From Sinohyriopsis cumingii (Eukaryota > Mollusca > Bivalvia > Unionida > Unionidae): 64,000 nt of DNA. Of this stretch, positions 56,901 to 62,900 are shown piece after piece. A program made the position numbers and the translations under genes. Below the pieces are notes generated by a model. That model was given only the letters and a program-made list of their open reading frames with translations. It was not told where the DNA came from and searched no databases. Position 1 is the first letter of the stretch, and each line of letters opens with the position of its first letter. The stretch is from the NCBI GenBank assembly GCA_028554795.2, contig CM068839.1, positions 40,143,006 through 40,207,005 on the forward strand. Direction: 5' to 3'.

Positions 56901-59900
56901 CCTTAAGCCATATTTACCTTTTGTAATTGTTATTTTTAAACATTTCTGGAAATAGTTGATATGGTCAGTTGAATTCGGTGTTAGTTTTGGCAAAGTCTGA
57001 TATCAAATGAAGTAATGAGGAGATATTGCCCCAGTGAAGGAACTAATTAAAAGCTGATGATGGATGGACTATTGCATGTATACATGAAGATAGTGAGCAC
57101 ATTATCTAGGCCAGGGGTCTCAAACGCAAACCACCATGAAGGCTGCATGAGGGCATTTTTGATGGCCCAATAGACACACCACCTATGAAACCTTGTGATG
57201 CCAATCATTTTGCAGGCCATAGGATATGGCCTGGAAGGCTGTATGTGGCCCATGGGCCATGTGTTTGAGACCCCTTATCTAGGCCATATTTATAGCAAAA
57301 ATAAAAATATGTGGAAAGCCCTTAGTGTGAAATGTTTAGACAGCTTGCAGTGAGCGTTGTCCTCAGTACTCTGGTTTATGAGACCATTGCTCTTACCACT
57401 GAGCTTTGGAGGCTAGTTAACAGTGAACATCACTTATTTCATATTTTCTTTTACTCTTTTATGATTGGACATCTATTAAATTTAAATGCTGTGAAGTTGA
57501 CCCAGATAATCTGTAACAAAGTTATATGTGTCTATTTGTGCACCCTCTGTCTTTTCTCATTTGAGTAATGTTAAAGGATTTGTGAATACTAACTTCATCC
57601 TAACATTTTTTGTCAGAATGTTTATACAGGATTATACTTAGCTTTAAATAAGGCATAATAATTGGTAATGGGAGTCAGGAAGGAGAAGTAGATATGTTTC
57701 TCAGATAAACTAAGGTATACTTTAAAACATGCATTTGCAGATGCCTCCATATACAATATACCTCATAATTAACACTATTTAAAAATCCCTTTTCATCTTT
57801 ACAGAATCTTATTATAATGTACACTTGCATAATTGACAATTGTATGGTCTTTCAAGTATCCATTTTAAAAAGATTTTACTAGATCAATATCTAATATACA
57901 TATCTAATAAAAAAAAATTATATTATTTTATAAGGAAAGGCAAACCATATGGTTTTAAAGTTTGTTTTTTGAAGAAATTATATTTGTTCTCAACTAATGA
58001 GGCCAGTTATTCCCTTTTGTAAGAAAAGTTGGCACAGTAAATCTGCCTTGAAAGACCCCTGTTTTGAAAGAATGCCTGTTTACAGTTTTATGTAATTTTG
58101 TGACCTCTGAGACACCACCTGTCATTGGCAGAAGGGGTGGTCCCAAGAGTATCCTCTCCTTAGATGGGACAAAAGGGTAAAATATTTCATTTTGGTGCAG
58201 ATGATGACCCTAACAAATGGTAGCCTCTGGAAAGAGACTTTGAGATGTAGAACCAATATATTACATATGTATTTTTAATTAAAAATACACTGAGCTATGG
58301 AGGCTTGATATATTTAGTTTGTTTATATATATATAATCAAGACATATAGTTGATTAGCAATATATTATATTACATATGTATTTTTAATTAAAATAATTGG
58401 GGTAAATACCTGTTTAAATAAAAAACACAATTAGCCCCCAATGAGGATTGAACTCACGACCCCTGGTTTACAAGACCAGTGCTCTAACCACTGAGCTATA
58501 GAGGCTTGATATATTTAGTTTGTTTATGTATATAATAAAGATATATAGTTGATTAGCAATATATTACATATGTATTTTTAATTAAAATAATTGGGGTAAA
58601 TACTTGTTTTAAAAAACCCACAATTAGCCCCCAGTGAGGATTGAACTCACGACCCCTGGTTTACAAGACCAGTGCTCTAACCACTGAGCTATGGAGGCTT
58701 GATATATTTAGTTTGTTTATATATATATATATATATATAATCAAGACATATAGTTGATTAGCAATATATTATATTACATATGTATTTTTAATTAAAATAA
58801 TTGGGGTAAATACCTGTTTAAATAAAAAACACAATTAGCCCCCAGTGAGGATTGAACTCATGACCCCTGGTTTACAAGACCAGTGCTCTAACCACTGAGC
58901 TATGGAGGCTTGATATATTTAGTTTGTTTATATATATAATCAAGACATATATTTGATTAGCAATATATTATATTACATATGTATTTTTAATTAAAATAAT
59001 TGGGGTAAATACCTGTTTCAATAAAAAACACAATTAGCCCCCAGTGAGGATTGAACTCACGACCCCTGGTTTACAAGACCAGTGCTCTAACCACTGAGCT
59101 ATGGAGGCTTGATATATTTAGTTTGTTTATATATATAATCAAGATATATAGTTGATTAGCAATATATTACATATGTATTTTTAATTAAAATAATTGGGGT
59201 AAATACCTGTTTTAAAAAACAGACAATTAGCCCCCATTGAGGATTGAACTCATGACCCCTGGTTTACAAGACCAGTGCTCTAACCACTGAGCTATGGAGG
59301 CTTGATATATTTAGTTTGTTTATATATATAATCAAGACATATAGTTGATTAGCAATATATTATATTACATATGTATTTTTAATTAAAATAATTGGGGTAA
59401 ATACCTGTTTAAATAAAAAAACACAATTAGCCCCCAGTGAGGATTGAACTCACGACCCCTGGTTTACAAGACCAGTGCTCTAACCACTGAGCTATGGAGG
59501 CTTGATATATTTAGTTTGTTTATATATATATAATCAAGACATATAGTTGATTAGCAATATATTATATTACATATGTATTTTTAATTAAAATAATTGGGCT
59601 AAATACCTGTTTAAATAAAAAAACACAATTAGCCCCCAGTGAGGATTGAACTCACGACCCCTGGTTTACAAGACCAGTGCTCTAACCACTGAGCTATGGA
59701 GGCTTGATATATTTAGTTTGTTTATATATATATAATCAAGACATATAGATGATTAGCAATATATTATATTACATATGTGTTTTTAATTAAAATAATTGGG
59801 GTAAATACCTGTTAAAATAAAAAACACAATTAGCCCCCAGTGAGGATTGAACTCACGACCCCTGGTTTACAAGACCAGTGCTCTAACCACTGAGCTATGG

Positions 59901-62900
59901 AGGCTTGATATATTTAGTTTGTTTATATATATATATAATCAAGATATATAGTTGATTAGCAATATATTATATTACATATGTATTTTTAATTAAAATAATT
60001 GGGGTAAATACCTGTTTAAATAAAAAACACAATTAGCCTCCAGTGAGGATTGAACTCACGACCCCTGGTTTACAAGACCAGTGCTCTAACCACTGAGCTA
60101 TGGAGGCTTGATATATTTAGTTTGTTTATATATATATAATCAAGACATATAGATGATTAGCAATATATTATATTACATATGTGTTTTTAATTAAAATAAT
60201 TGGGGTAAATACCTGTTAAAATAAAAAACACAATTAGCCCCCAGTGAGGATTGAACTCACGACCCCTGGTTTACAAGACCAGTGCTCTAACCACTGAGCT
60301 ATAGAGGCTTGATGTATTTAGTTTGTTTATATATTATCAAGACATATAGTTGATTAGTTGTCCAGGTAGATCAATACCATAGGTTATCATATGTACATAC
60401 TGTATTCTTGAATAGAAACACAGTACACTATTAATGAAATGTACTCCAGCTCTGAAAATAAGTTTAATTCAGAGAACTTAGACTGTTTCTTTATTTAAGA
60501 TATACTGATTTTATTGTTTAAAGATGTAATTAATTTAGTAACATATATTTAAAATTTCATTTTCATATTAATGTTAAAAGAAAGATATACAAAATATAAA
60601 TGTTAAATATTTTATTTTAATGTAGCAAAGGATTTTATCATTAGTGTTAATATTATTAATACATTTGATTCCATCACATGGATAATAACAAAAATCACCT
60701 ACCAATGTATTCACTTTGAAGGCAAGTGTAACGGCAAACAACATAGACCCTGATCTGCCATTGCATAATGTGCCAGCAGGACAGGGTCTGTGTTCTTCTG
60801 CAGATTAGTCCTAACAAACTTCATAGACCCAGATCTGCCAGCACATTAGGCAATTGCAGAGCTGGGTCTGTGCAGTTTGCATTTGGATCCAGCTTATAAG
60901 GAAGTATATATTGTCATCTAGATACAAAGGGGCTTTTGTAAAGCATTGATCAATGACATATCATTTTACAGCTGTTACCTGGATGCCTCAATTTTATCAA
61001 TATCAGTATTATTAAGGTTTTATCCCTCCACTGATCATCAGTTAATCCATACACACTTTCATTTCTGGAGTTAAAAAATATTTTTGCTTTTATGTATCCT
61101 GTGGGCCTCAGCAGAATAGTACATTATAACCAAGTGAGCTACCTTAATACCTTAATGTATCCTAATGACCTTGGGAAAATAGTACATTATAACCAAGTGA
61201 GCTACTTTAATGTATCCCGATGACCATGGGAGAATAGTACATTTTAACCAAGTGAGCTACCTTAATGTATCCTGATGACCTTGGGAGAATAGTACATTAT
61301 AACCAAGTGAGCTACCTTTATGTATCCTGATGACCTTGGGAGAATAGTACATTTTAACCAAGTGAGCTGCCTTAATGTATCCTGAGGGCCTCAGGAGAAT
61401 AGTACATTATAACCAAGTGAGCTTCCTTAATGTATCCTGATGACCTTGGGAGAATAGTACATTTTAACCAAGTGAGCTGCCTTAATGTATCCTGAGGGCC
61501 TCAGGAGAATAGTACATTATAATCAAGTGAGCTGCCTCAATGTATCCTGAGGGCCTCAGGAGAATAGTACATTATAACCAAGTGAGCTTCCTTAATGTAT
61601 CCAGAGTACCTCATGGGAGAATAATACATGACAACTATATTACCATCATCAAACAAAGTGTTTATTCTAAAGAAAAGCTTGAAGCATATAGTTGCTACAT
61701 TTATATTGTCTATAAATTCATTAGTTGCTACTTTTATCTACATTTATATTGTCTATTATTGTGTTGCTTATATTCTTTCCTACACAACATATATATATCT
61801 GACTACTTTCTTGGTATAAAATGTACAAGTCATTTATTCAACCAGCATTTTCCTTGGATCTCTTCCTGCCTTTATGGACTATGCCCTGATTCAAAACTTA
61901 GAAACTGTTTATTGCCCCACCCTTGTAGTGCATATACTGGGCACTATAAGAAGACTTAATCTGTGCAGTCAGCATAGATTATTGGGTCTGTACTTATTTT
62001 CCAGAGGCCCTGCCCTTGGAACCATAACTTGGAAACCACTGAGATCTGTACTCAAGGGATGTGCAGTAGTTACTCAGTGGTTAAGGCATTAGACTTATGA
62101 CCAGAAAATTGTGGGTTCAGTTCCCACCATCTCATCAGCCTGGATCCTCATTAATATGTGTGGATATGGCAGTACCTGCTGGGGGCTTGGGAATGCAGAT
62201 TAGGCCTGATGTGCTGTCCTGTATGTCGTAAGAGGTGATTTGTGGATGTCGCTTATAGTCAAGTTCATTCAAGATCTTGATGATATAAACTCTTGTATCG
62301 AATCTGATCAAATTCTGATCAGAAATATTGCTTCTAGAGTGCTAACAATCTCAGCTAATCAGATACAAGATCACCTCATTAATATGCATAGGTATTGCTC
62401 ATAATCAAACTCATCTGAGGTCTTGATGATATAAGCTTACATAGCAAATCTGGTCAAATCTGATTAGAAATATTGCTTCTAGAGTGCTGACAATCTCAGC
62501 CAATCAGATACAAGATCACCTCATTAATATGCATAGATGTTGCTCATAATCAAACTCATCTGAGGTCTTGATGATATAAGCTTACATAGCAAATCTGGTC
62601 AAATCTGATTAGAAATATTGCTTCTAGAGTGCTGACAATCTCAGCCAATCAGATACAAGATCACCTCATTAATATGCATAGATGATGCTCATAATCCAAC
62701 TCATCTGAGGTCTTGATGATAAAAGCTTACATAGTAAATCTGGTCAAATCTGATTAGAAATAAAGCCTCTAGAATGTCCACAGGGACAGCTTATCAGATG
62801 CAAGTTCACCTCATTAATATGCATGGATGTCTTTTATAATTAAACCCTTCTAAGGTATTGTTATTGCAAGTTTAAAAACCAGATCTGATCAGAAATGAAG

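Larger units (their letters stand above)
58256..60356 (-). repeat. Tandem array of ~200-bp tRNA-Thr units, 10 complete plus 1 truncated
   Basis: tRNA starts on the plus strand at 58433, 58626, 58837, 59036, 59229, 59429, 59631, 59832, 60035 and 60236; spacing 193, 211, 199, 193, 200, 202, 201, 203, 201. Each unit is one tRNA-Thr(UGU) gene plus a spacer ('gatatatttagtttgttta', 'gttgattagcaatatattat', 'ttaattaaaataattggggt'), nearly identical between units apart from TA-run length. A truncated first unit keeps only the 5' third of a tRNA (58289-58304). Each gene is followed by TTTTTT within about 12 bases and preceded by TATATATA at roughly -20 to -40. Confidence 0.97.

Noticed and set aside
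58256-60356. CRISPR-like reading of regular ~200-bp repeats
   Set aside because: Repeat and spacer are equally conserved, the repeated part is a complete tRNA gene, and the genome is eukaryotic.
61540-61959. 139-codon plus-strand frame
   Set aside because: Begins in the 55-bp minisatellite and continues in AT-rich sequence without homology.
62060-62132. Functional tRNA gene
   Set aside because: Box A and box B are present but acceptor ends do not pair well and a SINE-like body follows directly.
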